64,000 bases of DNA. Origin: Macrolepiota albuminosa. Its lineage: Eukaryota > Basidiomycota > Agaricomycetes > Agaricales > Agaricaceae. The DNA is taken from NCBI GenBank assembly GCA_027475525.1, contig JAMWFC010000088.1, positions 12,757 through 76,756 of the forward strand, written 5' to 3'. Position 1 is the first letter of the stretch; every line of letters begins with the position of its first letter. The notes beneath the pieces are model-generated. The model had not been told where the DNA came from and did not search any database. It saw only the letters and a list, made by a program, of their open reading frames with translations. This document shows positions 19,644 to 30,334 of the stretch, piece by piece. Made by a program: the position numbers and the translations under genes.

Positions 19644-20432
19644 ATGCCTACTCCCTCTTTCTTTCTTGAAGACATCACCTCCGTCCCTCGTCCCGAGGTT
19701 TTAGATTGCCTCGAGATGTTCTTTGCTCGACTGCCCCCAGGCGGTATTCGACACCACAACGGAAACATCCTTACCCTGATTCGGCGCTACCGGTTACTTC
19801 TGGCTATGGCCCAGGAGTGGCTCGTGGAGTCCGAACAGCACCCCAACGCGGTAAGTTTCTGTCGTCAGGGTGATCAAGTACCTTCTTACGTGTCCTTCCA
19901 GCCTCCTATTTCGGGTAGCACAAAAAGCTTGGAGTACCTACTCCTCGAAACGGATAATGTTGTTAGTTCCTCTTCTTTTCCCGCTCCTACGTTCAGGTTT
20001 GCTGACCCCCAGCTTCAGACTTTGAAGTGGTTGCCCTTGCCAGACCTGATTGACGACGAAGTTTGTGCCGCCACGCTTCAGCGCGTCATCATACCGTTTA
20101 CGCCTCTAGCTCCTCGCTTCGGAGCTGGAGCGCCTCCTGCCCCCATAAATGAGTCTCCACCCGGTTCCTCCACCTTTCGCTTCGGAGCTGGAGCGCCGCC
20201 TGCTCCCATAAACGCGTCTTCCACCGGCTCCTCCACTATTTGCGCTGGAGCGCCGCCTGCTCCCATAAATGAATCTCCTCCTGGCTTCTCCACCTTTCCT
20301 CCGGGGACCTTTCCCTCTACTCCGTCGCCTATTCTCCCCCCTGCACCGCCTCCTTCTCCTGCGCAACTCCGCCGCCGACAGCACCCCCGGCACTCTGAGG
20401 GATTTGTTAGGGGTCCTCGCCGTAGAACGTAA
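19644..20432 (+). CDS. Antisense gene 3: helical domain with Pro-rich repeat tail, inside the retrotransposon
   Basis: Family not recognised. The frame from ATG 19644 to TAA 20430-20432 is open. A GT-AG intron of 51 bp (19851-19901, GTAAGT to CCTTCCAG) fits well and, being a multiple of three without a stop, can be removed or kept: 245 residues spliced, 262 unspliced. The N-terminal 70 residues resemble antisense gene 2. Then come a middle domain (LKWLPLPDLIDDEVCAATL) and a Pro-rich tail with three copies of GAGAPPAPIN(E/A)S at about 20118-20270, ending in basic residues (QLRRRQHPRH, GPRRRT). Its stop lies only about 130 bp from the end of the converging pol frame, so the two transcripts would overlap at their 3' ends. 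Confidence 0.62.
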   Translation: MPTPSFFLEDITSVPRPEVLDCLEMFFARLPPGGIRHHNGNILTLIRRYRLLLAMAQEWLVESEQHPNAVSFCRQGDQVPSYVSFQPPISGSTKSLEYLLLETDNVVSSSSFPAPTFRFADPQLQTLKWLPLPDLIDDEVCAATLQRVIIPFTPLAPRFGAGAPPAPINESPPGSSTFRFGAGAPPAPINASSTGSSTICAGAPPAPINESPPGFSTFPPGTFPSTPSPILPPAPPPSPAQLRRRQHPRHSEGFVRGPRRRT

Positions 20433-20559
20433 AGTAGCCCGTAGATCAATTATTGCCAGTTCCATAGTCCTGTATAGTATGAAATCCTATGCGTTGTTGT
20501 TCCTTTCATAAGTGAGGTGCAAGGCGCTAAGGTCTAGCGCCCTTCCCCTTCAGGTCCTA

Positions 20560-23500
20560 TTACTGATCGGTTTCTTCTTCTGGTGCGACTTCGTCATCAT
20601 CCACAAGCTCGGTCTCCTCTAGTTCCCGAAGTTTAGCAGTGTCAATGTCCAGCGCCGATAAAGGTAATGAAATGTGTTCACGTGCTAAGTAGGGAATGAG
20701 TCGGAACGCCGCTACTGGTCGATGCAAAACTGAGCCGTCCAACTCGCAGAGTATGTATGCGCCTCCCCTATTGCGGGAAACCACTATTAGGGGACCCAGA
20801 TACCGAGGCTGCATCTTTTTGTTATGGGTAACTTCAATCTTGGAATTGCGCATTAAAACTAGGGTGCCCGTTGTAAAGTTGTAGTCTCGAATCGTGGCGC
20901 TATGCTCGGTTTCAAACCGTAGTGCAGCTTGTCATCTAGCCTGAAATACTACCTCGTGTAAGCGCTCGAGATCCTCCATGCGTCGTTGTAAGTCTATAGC
21001 GCGTCTAGCGATCATGTTGGTAGAGGATAGTATTGAGTTCGGTGGGGGTTGTAAATATGTCGCTTCCACCACGTCCGCAGGTAGCAAGGGGTGGGTGCCA
21101 GTCGCCGCATAGTAGGGGGAGCAGCCTATCCTCTTTCGTATGTTAACCCGCTCTGACCAGAAGACCGAGTAAGTCGCCTCGCTCCAGCGACTTTCATCAC
21201 CATCGACCACCTTGAATAGCGCTTGTCGAACATCGAAATGAGGCCTTTCTACGATTCCATTGGCGCGTTTATTGTATCCTGAGACTCGGATGTGTTGTAT
21301 GTTGTATTTCTTGGCAAGATAAGTGAGCGCCTTTACTATTGGCGCTCCATTGTCTGTGACGATCTCGTGAAGGGCTCCCCATCGGCAGATAACGTCCTCA
21401 AAGAGCCACTTAGCTATAGCGTCTGTATTTTCTCGCTGGAGCATACGAAACTCCGGCCAATGTACCAAGGAACACCTTCCTTGAATGATATACTTGTAGC
21501 GCCCTGACTTGGGCATGTGCATGGTGTCGATATATATTTTTCCGAATAACGGCGCTGGAGTCGCTACTGTTGGGGGAATCAGAACCTGACGTGTCTGCTG
21601 GATTTGACAGAGATGACAAGTGCGAATATACCACGCAATATCGGCGCTAACTTGCGGCCACCAAAAGCGCTCCAAAAGGTTTGCCCTTGTCGCATAGAGT
21701 CCTCGGTGTCCCAAGTCATCATGCATAGCGCGTAGAATCCTAACTCGATTATCCGGTTTGATTACTAGTTTATGGGCGCCATCTCTATTTCGTCGCCAAA
21801 GTCGGTTTTCCACCATAAAGAAAGTTGTCGCATATCGAATGAAGGTGGCGTATTCCGTATCCGTAAGGTCTGATGGTCGTCGCAAATCCTGTAGCCACTT
21901 CCTAACCTGGTCCACTCGCTGATCTTCTGACTTAGCTTTGGCACTTCGAGGTACCGCCGAATATGGCAGGTTCTGACTGTCTTCTCGCAAGGGTCTTGGT
22001 TCCTCGACTATCTTTAGATCGTTAGATGGCTTAGCGACGTTATAGATACTGGCCATGTAAAAAGTTGATGATGCCTGATATGGTCGGGGCTGGTACGGAA
22101 CAATAGGGTGAAGCCAATTTGAAACTGGTTGGTCTTCGCGAAGCACTGGAATAGGCAACTGAATGATATGCATGAAACCATGCAATCGATCAATCCAGTC
22201 GTCAAATACATCGTTGTCGCTATCGTCTAGCGCTTCATCTTCCGGTTGTCTGGGTCGCCTAGATAATCCGTCCGGCCTGTGGAATGCACTTCTGACGTGT
22301 ACTAACTCGAAGTGAAACATTAATATCGCTACTACCCAGCGGTTCATACTGGCCGAAGGTTGAATATCAGGGTTCTGAAGCATTCCTTTGATGTATCGTG
22401 CGTCGACCTCGACAATCAGATTCCGTACCCCAATGAGGTACATGCGCAGCACCTGAAACGATCGAAACAAGCCATATAACTCTAGCTTGGGCTGACTGTA
22501 GCGCGATTCTCGGTCGTTAAGGGTAATTGATCCGAAGCGATTGTAGCGCCTGATTTTCCGATTTGCGCTATCACACTGGCATAAGAAGAAGCCAACGGCG
22601 ATATAGGAAGTGTCAACGGCAAGTATAATGGGATCAGTGGTAGTATAGTCAATGGGTACCAATGGTTTCGCTTCCTGTAGCGCCTTTACTAAGTCCTTCT
22701 GGGCATTGATTTGATCGGGTCCGAATTTGAAGGGGACCCCTGAACGGGTTAGGCGATTAAGGGTGTTTGCACGATGTGAAAAATGGTGTATGAACATGCG
22801 CAGCACCCCTACAGTGCCCAAGAACGCGCGAACTTCCGAGAGGTTATGACAGACCCCCCATTTCTCCAACAGCGCTAATCAGCTCTTTTCTGGAATCCTG
22901 CCTTCTGGCGTGCAAACGTGCCCCAAAATTTTAAACTGCGGCGCACAAAGAACGAGCTTGTGCCCTGAAAATGTCCCGCCACAATACTTCATGCGCTGAA
23001 GTACTCGGTTAACCAGTTGAAAGAAGTCCCATAGCGCCATACGAATATTAGGATTTTCCAGGTGAACTTCGGGCTTGCCATCTATCAATCGCCAATCCTT
23101 CGGGCCTTTAACTCCTACGTCGTCTATGAAGCTGAGCACATGGTGGGGTATTTCGGGCTGTAGGATAAACGTAATATCGTCATGAAATATCGGTACCGAG
23201 TTTGTCCATCCCATAGGAAGTGTGACTAGTCGTAGCGCCCCAAACGGTGTTTGAAATGTTGTCAAGTCGCGAGAGGAAGGATGGATTAAGCGCTCGTCAT
23301 AGCCTACGTACAAATCCAGGGTAGCGCCACATATTCGTCCCGCAAAAGATTCAGCGACGTGATCGGGAAATGGCGGTACCCCTGAATGACGAATGGTGAC
23401 TTTGTTTAGCGGTTCTAAGCTGTGAACTATACGTAGCTTCCCGTTTTTCTTTAGTACGCAGAACCATCTTGAGCGGTAGGCCGAATTAGAAGGCTCGTAT

Positions 23501-24336
23501 ACACCTGCCGCTATCTTGGAGCGAATAATTTGACAGACTTCGGCTTCGATGCCCGGGGATATGGGTCAGTTATGCTCAGTCCAGGGTACGTGCGGTATTG
23601 TCGGTATAACCACTGGTGGAAAGAAGTCAGTTCTAAGTTTACCGCGTTCTGAGTCCTCCCATGCGAAAGCCTCATTCTGTTTTTGCATGATGTCGACTAA
23701 TACGTTCATTTCCTCCGTCGAGAGGAAGCCGGTATCGTGGGCGCTAAGAAATAGCGCCTTTTGTTCTTTTGTAAATCGTCCTGTGGGTTCGAAGGGTGGT
23801 GAGTTTTGGCAAGGTAGCCAATGGGTCGCCTATTATTTTTCTTTCGATGCGGAATTCCTCGGGTACGGCGCTCGCTACCGGTTTCGTTTTAAGCGCTACG
23901 GATTTGTATTTCTTCTTGACTTGAACCCCTTTGCGCTTAGGGGTACTATTGTTAGCAAACATATTATAAATAGAGTCATGGTTTCTAGCGAAACCTGATA
24001 TCAAAGGTTCTTTAGAGTCAGGAGTAGAAACGAAATAAGTGTCTGTTGAAAGGTTTTCAGTAATATCTGACGCAGTGAGGTATAAGTAGGATAACGCTTC
24101 GCTAGTAAGCAATAAGTGTCTGTTGAAAGGTTTTCAGTAATATCTGACGCAGTGAGGTATAAGTAGGATAACGCTTCGCTAGTAAGCAATGAAGAAGAAT
24201 TCAAGATTTCATGGGCTAAAGGGGTATGTGATATAAAGTTTACTTGCCCAGTCTGATGGTTATAGTCCAAGATAAGCGCTTCATCTCCATGATCCTCATC
24301 ACTCATCTCCTCGATGGCGCTGGAAAACACTCGCAA
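20560..24336 (-). pseudogene. Pol of the large gypsy element: RT, RNase H, integrase (interrupted)
   Basis: Order on the minus strand: an N-terminal linker from 24336; a reverse transcriptase with SRWFCVLKKNGKLRIV near 23470 and FIDDVGVKG near 23130; an RNase H with VDTS, LELYGL, VDARYI and PDGLSRR; a zinc-binding HHCC module (GHRGL...TCHLC) near 21650; an integrase core with YIDTMHM, VTDNGAP and GIVERPH, the D, D and E of the catalytic triad; and a C-terminal segment to TGA or TAA near 20,560. Breaks: TGA at 23566-23568, 22879-22881 and 20932-20934, each where CGA (Arg) would fit; one single-base frameshift near 23,815; and a 77-bp duplication at 24034-24187. Apart from these the frame is continuous, so the copy decayed recently relative to the other gypsy pieces here. 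Confidence 0.88.
24034..24187. repeat. 77-bp direct tandem duplication inside pol
   Basis: Copies at 24034-24110 and 24111-24187. Counting only one copy brings the frame starting at 24336 into register with the next segment. Confidence 0.95.
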
Positions 24337-26761
24337 GGGTCGTCGCTAACGTAAGGTCGCTTTCTCGGTCCCAGTTTCTGGAATTTCCCTCGTGGAAACG
24401 TTGGTACCGTTCTCCTGACGCCCGAGTTAGGGTCGCTAATAGTTAGCGTCGTTTCGTCTTCAGACGTCGTCTTGACTACTGATCGGGCTAAGACGTCAAA
24501 GGGCCTCCCTAATAATAAGTCGTACGCAGGCGATCTAAGAATGTGTATTTGAAGACTGATCGGGCTAAGACGTCAAAGGGCCTCCCTAATAATAAGTCGT
24601 ACGCAGGCGATCTAAGAATGTGTATTTGAAGGTAAAATGTAAGATCGCCAACAGTGCATGGCACGTTATGGGCCATTCCCAAGGATTGATCAATAGTGCC
24701 GTTAGCGCTTTGCATATTAAGAATGATGGTCAGGTCGTAAATGATGCCAAGCTCGTTAGCGACGTCGGCAGCCATTGAAATAATCTATGATCCGCTGTCC
24801 ACGATAGATTCTATCTCGCTTTTTCCATCAACTGTCAACATAATCGAGCGAATCGTGTGAGAGTCTTGGGCTACAGTGAGGATGGCGGGATTGTCGCTAG
24901 ATCTTAGCGACTTAAGGTAGGTTTCAACCGGGTCAATGGACGTAGCTTCTTTGGGTGGCGCGGCCTCTTCTTTGATTTCCGACGCTACCGTCTCTGTTAT
25001 GTATGCGAATCCAGGTAGTGCGTCGTCGCATTCGTCCACCGCCGTTACATTGTTAGCTACATTTCGTCGAGGGGTAACCGCTGTACGCATCTGATTCCTG
25101 ACGTCTGGCGCCACACTGCATAGCTCTCCTACCGACATCGTGACTTGACTTTTCATAATACCATCGAATACTTGCTTAGATTTCTCTATGTCGTAGATGG
25201 GTGCCGTTGGTCGGTAGCCTCCTGCTGGCTTGTCTGACGCCCCAAAGTTTCGATTGACAGGCGGAGCGTAGTTACCAGCAAGTCCTGAATACGGGTGTAG
25301 TGGTGGTTCCGTGCTAGCTGATGCTTTGGCCGTATCAGGTGTGTCGTCGTTGATGCTGGGATTCAAAGGCTTTGCTGGATCTGACGTAGCGCCTGAGGGT
25401 CTATAGTCTTTCAACGGTTGCTTGCTCTTTTTAAACTTTAGCTCCCTTTCCAATGTCTCAATCCTCTCCTCTCGTGACAACGTCAGTCGCTCGCTAACAG
25501 CGTTAAGCTGGAGTACTTCATGGATTAGCGCCTGTTGTGGAGTTGCCTCTGCCTCCGTCGCAGCCATACTATTGAGGTTGCCCGTCGCTAAGTTCCCAGG
25601 GTTACGTTGGTGCCATTCATCAATTCGTCCCTGGAAAGTTCAGTGGTCGGGATATAGAGGGATATTAGCGCCAGAGGGTAGGACTATTTTCCCGTCGGCA
25701 CCTCGGCGCGCTTTTCCCTGGCGTAGATATTGTTCGAGGATAGCGCAGCGACCGCGAGTCATCGTATGTCCTGCCTCACCACAGAAGTGACAAGGGCTGG
25801 ATGGCATATTACCTCGTGGTGCGTTAAGGCTAGTCGAGATTAACGTTTCCAATTTGCTCATAACGTTTGCGACGGCCGTGTTGACTGCGTTTTCTAGATC
25901 CTCCTTCTTGACAAAACCTCCCTGGTTGTTAGTCGCGCTAGGGGCTGGCGCCACAACAGGTGGCGCCTTTCCTCCGTTATCGGTACTAGAGGGTCGCTGG
26001 AAGGGGATGCCAGTATCCGTGCCTTTCAGTATCCATTTACCTGCTTCAAAAACGTCTTCTATATCGTAGGGTTCCTCAGGATGGTGGTCGGACTTAAGAA
26101 TTTCTAAGCGACGAGCTATACGAGTCCATAGTGATGTTGGAATGCCTTGTTGAAACAAGCGCCGTTCCTCGTTCCTGTAGAGTTTGCCGTTCTGTACTAG
26201 CCATCTTGCAATTCGCTGGAAATCTCGATAATAGGTAGACAGCGTGCCTAGCGTATAAATGCCCGTTGCAAAGGTATCCTGTACCAGTTTCTGGATTTCA
26301 AGGACGGTATAGCGCGTGGATTCTTCAGCGCCAGGGTACAGTTTAATGATCGCCTTTTTCCATTCCTCGTAGGTAAACGACCTTGGCACCGCCTCTCGTG
26401 TTAATCCTTGAAACTCATCCAGTCCCGTCCAGGATTCCGCGGTATCGTAGGAAACGTATCTGGCAGCGTATTCTTTCATTTGCGTGTTGTCAGTGACTCG
26501 GCAGTCGTGCAATAAATATTCCAATTCTCGGAAATACTGGGTTAACTCGTGAGGCTTCGTCTCATCCCATTTTGGCGACGAGAAGTGGTTTCTTGGTGGC
26601 ATGCGTGGTGTGTTTGCCTGCTCCATATTAGCTGGCGTCGACGTCGTGGTAGGAATAGTGGTGTTAGTGGTAGTTTCGCTTGGCGTGGTCGTAGTCGGTA
26701 CTGGCTCGGGCAACTCTGAGTCGCTAGGTTCTGGCGATAATGACCTAGACAGCTCTTCCAA
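24317..26761 (-). pseudogene. Gag-protease ORF of the large gypsy element (one nonsense codon)
   Basis: Starts at ATG 26761 (MEELSRSLSPEPSDSE). A Ser/Thr/Pro-rich leader is followed by a capsid-like domain (EYAARYVSYDTAESW, KAIIKLYPGAEESTRYTV, FQRIARWLVQNGKLY) and a zinc knuckle of CX2CX4HX5C type (CHFCGEAGHTMTRGRC) near 25,790. Next comes a low-complexity part, then an aspartic protease: active site SIVDSGS at about 24,800, ILNMQSANGTIDQSLG, and the LLLGRPFDVLARS motif. It ends with a conserved basic module, TVPTFPRGKFQKLGPRKRP, and a stop near 24,317, overlapping the pol start at 24,336. TAG at 24785-24787 directly follows DSGS, where CAG would fit. The frame continues across the duplication at 24478-24631 only if one copy is ignored. 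Confidence 0.88.
24478..24631. repeat. 77-bp direct tandem duplication inside the protease region
   Basis: Copies at 24478-24554 and 24555-24631; the peptide around LLLGRPFDVLARS is encoded twice. Confidence 0.95.
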
Positions 26762-26997
26762 AGGAGTAAGCGGTGTATGGTTTTCACCTGCTAAGTATTC
26801 GAACGGTCAGGAAAATGGGAAAAAGCTTTCAGCCAAGCTATCTGGAGCGGCTTCAAGTTCCTGATCTAAAGTCTGCCTTGGTAGCGCGCCTGGTAAGTGT
26901 GGTGACTCAGTCAATGTTTGTTCAAACGCGCTCTCCAATAGGAGGCGGCGCTGTCACTGGGCTCGAGTTTCCGGTGGAATTCTGCCTTAATAGAACC

Positions 26998-27014
26998 CCT
27001 CGTGGTGGGCTCCA
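26998..27014 (-). other. Primer binding site of the large gypsy element
   Basis: On the minus strand, three bases after the 5' LTR, the sequence TGGAGCCCACCACGAGG starts with TGG, the complement of the CCA end of a tRNA. I cannot assign the tRNA from memory. Confidence 0.6.
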
Positions 27015-27017
27015 AAA

Positions 27018-28062
27018 TGATGACGCCAACTGTGGTTGGGTGCGCTAGACGTATACGCAGTACAACGCTGTCTCCAGCGCCTGGCGTACGGGTTTGTGAG
27101 GAGTCGCGGCAGGGTCCCGGTGTGCTCGAGCAGAGGTAATAGGGTGATGCGCTAGACAATAGCGCCTCGGGTGCTACCTAGCAAGTGGTAAGCGTCGTAG
27201 TTTTGGAGGAGTTATAGAGAAATAAACGAATAGCGCAGCGTAGCGTGCCCGTAGGTGGCACCGTAAACGACGAAGACGAGATAGACGAAGCTAGCGCCGA
27301 ACTTGGTGACAAAGTCAGGCAGTGCTAGCGCGATTTGAACGCTAAGTGTAACTGGGTGTTCAAGAGGTTACGATTCGTTGTTATATACATGGCAAGTAGC
27401 TAGTTTTTATACTATGCGCTACATTATTTCCAAAATAAGTCCATTGACAGCGCTACCAATTAGCGCCTCTCTTCGTGACTGTAGCTAACGGCCACCTGTC
27501 AACGGTGACCTGCAGCACATGGGTGACGGCGACCAACGGCGACTCTAGAACTACTTAGAAGTGGTACGAGTTTGCTCACTTTTTGATGTAATTTAATTGG
27601 CCATGCCATCTCGGGGTATGATTGGGGAATCCTCGACAGACGCCGTGAGCGCTAATTCCAGCGCTAAACATTGTTCCATCTTTTGATAGATTTAAATGTC
27701 GGGTCTGCGTGTATCCTGTCTCGTTCGTCATTGATTCCTTTAGACTTCTGATTGAGGTGCCTTGGTGATTGACAGCGCCAGTTGCTAACTCCTTTCAGTA
27801 CTGATCGGGGTTTGGTCAGAGTCACCTCCCGCCGTTGTGCTAGCGCTATGAGTTCTGGGCCTTCTTTGGTCTTCAAAGTAACTGAGTGGAGGGCGCTGAG
27901 GGGCTGATACTGGGGATTGAGATGAATGGATAAGTCTTGCCATAGAGCACCCGCGCTAGGGCTGCTCTGTACCCAAGGCTGGTCGCTAGAGTCTCTAGTG
28001 TGTCAAGTGTTGGTCGGCCTATAATGTCCCTTGATGCGCTCAGTCCGAGTAGAAGCCTATCA
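27018..28062 (-). repeat. 5' LTR of the large gypsy element
   Basis: 1,045 bp, co-linear with 14554-15598. Differences are mostly G/A and C/T. It should hold the promoter for gag-pol; read on the minus strand I could not single out one convincing TATA box. Confidence 0.95.
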
Positions 28063-28066
28063 GCGT
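28063..28066. repeat. Target-site duplication (right copy), GCGT
   Basis: Matches 14550-14553. Joining the two flanks at this site restores the protease frame across DGT-L-NEAG. Confidence 0.75.
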
Positions 28067-28492
28067 ACCGTCAATGTTATAGACTGGAATAGGGTGAGAG
28101 AGGGGTCGGGTAGTGAGCTGGTGTTGTTTCACATAATGGGTGTCCAGGAAGAGTCCAGTAGCCCCACTGTCCAAGAGAGCTATGACACTTTGAGTCTGCT
28201 GAGTGTCAGTTGTCTCAATCTCCACATTCAGATGCAGAGAGTTGGGAGAGGGAGTGGAGGCAACAACATAGCAATGAGGAAGGCATTGTTCCCAAGCTGG
28301 GACACATGGTAATTGGACAGGAGAAGGAGGAGAGGTCTTAGCTGAGGCTTGGACCAAGAGGGTATTTTGTATGTCGGAGGGGGTGCTTACAGTTTCAGTC
28401 AGAGAATCAGGAACAGGGAGTGATACATTAGAAGATTCTACTGATAGACATGTAAACCAATTAGCACCAGGTGGTGGAGGTGTACAACTCAT
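28067..28492 (-). pseudogene. Ty3/gypsy protease (N-terminal part) of the older element
   Basis: Minus-strand frame with VIALLDSGATGLFLDTHYV, the DSGA active site of a retroviral-type aspartic protease, ending in PVYNIDGT at the insertion site. The C-terminal half is at 13886-14550. Upstream it continues into gag. Confidence 0.85.
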
Positions 28493-29768
28493 CTGTTGCT
28501 CTATTGAAAACCCTCCCCTGCAGAACCAAAGAACCTATCCAATGGTTCTGCTACAGCTTCCACAGGATCCAAGAACTCCTCCAAAGGTTCTGTTTCAGTC
28601 TGGACATCTGAGGAGGGGTTTCCTCAAACATCTTGGGCAGCAAGAAGCTGGAGAAGGAGCTCTTCCTGCTCTAAAGCTGAGAGATAGTGCACCTCCAATC
28701 TCTGGGGACAATATCAATCAAAGTGACCAGGCTTTCCACAGCAACAGCAGAGGAGAGGAAGGGAGGAACATTGATGAGAGGCATCAACATCCATAGGTAC
28801 TCCAAAAGGGAGGGGATGCACTGCAGGTACCTGAGCTAGGGGTGGAGTGCAAAATGGAAGGGAGGGCTGGATAGGATGACAAGCAGAAAAAGATGCCTGT
28901 GAGGTAGAGTGAGGGGCGATTCCATGGTGGAGCTCACATCACAACTCCATGAGCTGCCACTGATCATGTGCTACCTGATACCAGGTCTCAATACTCATGT
29001 CATCAGGTCGTCCCTCAGCCATGCTATCAATCCAGTCCATGAGAAAGGGAAGGAGGCCATCTCAGAAGGTGAGACAGAGCTGGAGACCATCTGGATAGCA
29101 GGCTTGTTCAGCAAGAGCTCTGAAGGTGCCCATATCAATGAGGATCTTGGAGAGTGAGGGCTGCCACCTTAGCAGGGTCCAAGGGGAAGAACTCTGTCTG
29201 AAACTCCTTTTCAAACTGATCCCAACTTCCAAAACTCTCCACTCCTCCAGGGCATTGAAAGACTTGTAGTGTGTACATCGAAGCTCGTCCAGACTTCATG
29301 TAAGAAAGAACCCAAGCAATCTTGAAAGCATCAGAGGGGAAAGCCTCACTACTGAGCTAAATATAGGTAATGCAGGACTGCAGAAAATGTTTGCCTATTG
29401 CTCGGTCACCATTGAATGCATTTGGGAGTGCTGGGCAAGGAATATTGGCATGAGGCCCCAAAGCGAGGGACTGGGGATGTGTCAGCCCTAACTAGAGGCG
29501 CCTGCAGAGGGGTAGGAGCAAGAGGGAGGCACTCTAAGAGGGCCTGAAGGGAATGGGAGATGGTGTCTGTGGCCTGATGTAATCCAGCAAGTTTGGTGGT
29601 GTGGAGGGTGAGGGAAGCTTGAGTAGTCTGCACCTGAGTCTCCAGAACAAGCAAGTGACTCCAGGCATCATCCTGAGGGGCAGAAGCGTCCAAGGGAGTG
29701 TCTGAGGGGGCTGGTTGGATCATAGAAGCAACAGAGGGGCAGGGAGTAATCCAGTGGGGAAGGGACAT
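28493..29768 (-). pseudogene. Ty3/gypsy Gag of the older element
   Basis: Starts at ATG 29768 (MSLPHWITPCPSVAS). Recognisable parts on the minus strand are a helical N-terminus, LPNAFNGDRAIGKHFLQSC near 29,400, LDPAKVAALTLSKI near 29,180 and TWYQVAHDQWQLMEL near 28,960, and a zinc-knuckle remnant near 28,730 (CGKPGHFD, stop, YCP). At least three stops or shifts break it, so it is non-functional. Confidence 0.8.
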
Positions 29769-29836
29769 AAAGGGGCAAGAGAGGGCTCAAGCAGGCTGAA
29801 GGGGGCTCCCAGACTAAAATGCTAGACTTGTTCTGC

Positions 29837-30334
29837 TGTAAGGGTGACCTCTGGAGGCTGTGGCTTAGTCACGCAGCTGGCAGAGGGAGATCCAAAGTGT
29901 ATTAGAGTATGTACTGACAATATCATAATAACTACTCACCTGGCAGAGGGAGATCCAAAGAGAACAAGTCTAGAGATTCCCTATGCCAGGTTGGATGCTT
30001 CTGAGGCTTCTGATGCATGGGAAACAACTGTACAGTACAACAAAACCTTAAAAACTCAAACATTGCCTACACAAGCAATTGCACAAATAAGGGGCAAACT
30101 CTGGCAAATTCTGGCTTATATAAGTGGTCTGGAAGCGGTGCTAAAGGGCCCACACTTGTCTGAATGGTAGCTAAAGAACCAGAGCACCTCAAGAGCTGAG
30201 AATAGTACTAACAGATAGTGTTAAAAGAATATAAACAGTAAAATGAAATAATGTCAGAAAAAATAAGAGAATGAATAAAAGGAGAGTGAAGAGATAAGAA
30301 GTGAAGGAAGGAAGAAATGAGGAGTCCCCTGACA
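29837..30334 (-). mobile_element. 5' LTR of the older gypsy element
   Basis: On the minus strand it runs from TGTCAGGG... (30334) to ...CACCCTTACA (29837), 498 bp, immediately upstream of the gag at 29768. It belongs to the same family as the solo LTRs at 13278-13880 and 30923-31370. No direct repeat flanks it, which agrees with it being one end of a longer element. It interrupts a copia-like gag at 30335. Confidence 0.85.

Larger units (their letters stand above)
14554..28062 (-). mobile_element. 13.5-kb Ty3/gypsy LTR retrotransposon carrying three antisense genes
   Basis: Two LTRs of 1,045 bp each (14554-15598 and 27018-28062), a 4-bp target duplication, a primer binding site, a polypurine tract and gag, protease, reverse transcriptase, RNase H and integrase in that order on the minus strand define a complete Ty3/gypsy element. 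The LTRs differ at roughly 27-29 positions, mostly transitions, so the copy is not recent. Between the end of pol (20,560) and the 3' LTR lie about 5 kb that do not belong to the standard set: three spliced genes on the opposite strand. Pol has at least three nonsense codons and a frameshift, so this copy is probably not autonomous. The AGCGC/GCGCT word is strikingly frequent throughout the element and scarce outside it. Confidence 0.93.

Noticed and set aside
20078..20465. Gly-rich minus-strand frames with GAGGAPAP repeats
   Set aside because: Shadow of the Pro-rich tail of antisense gene 3.
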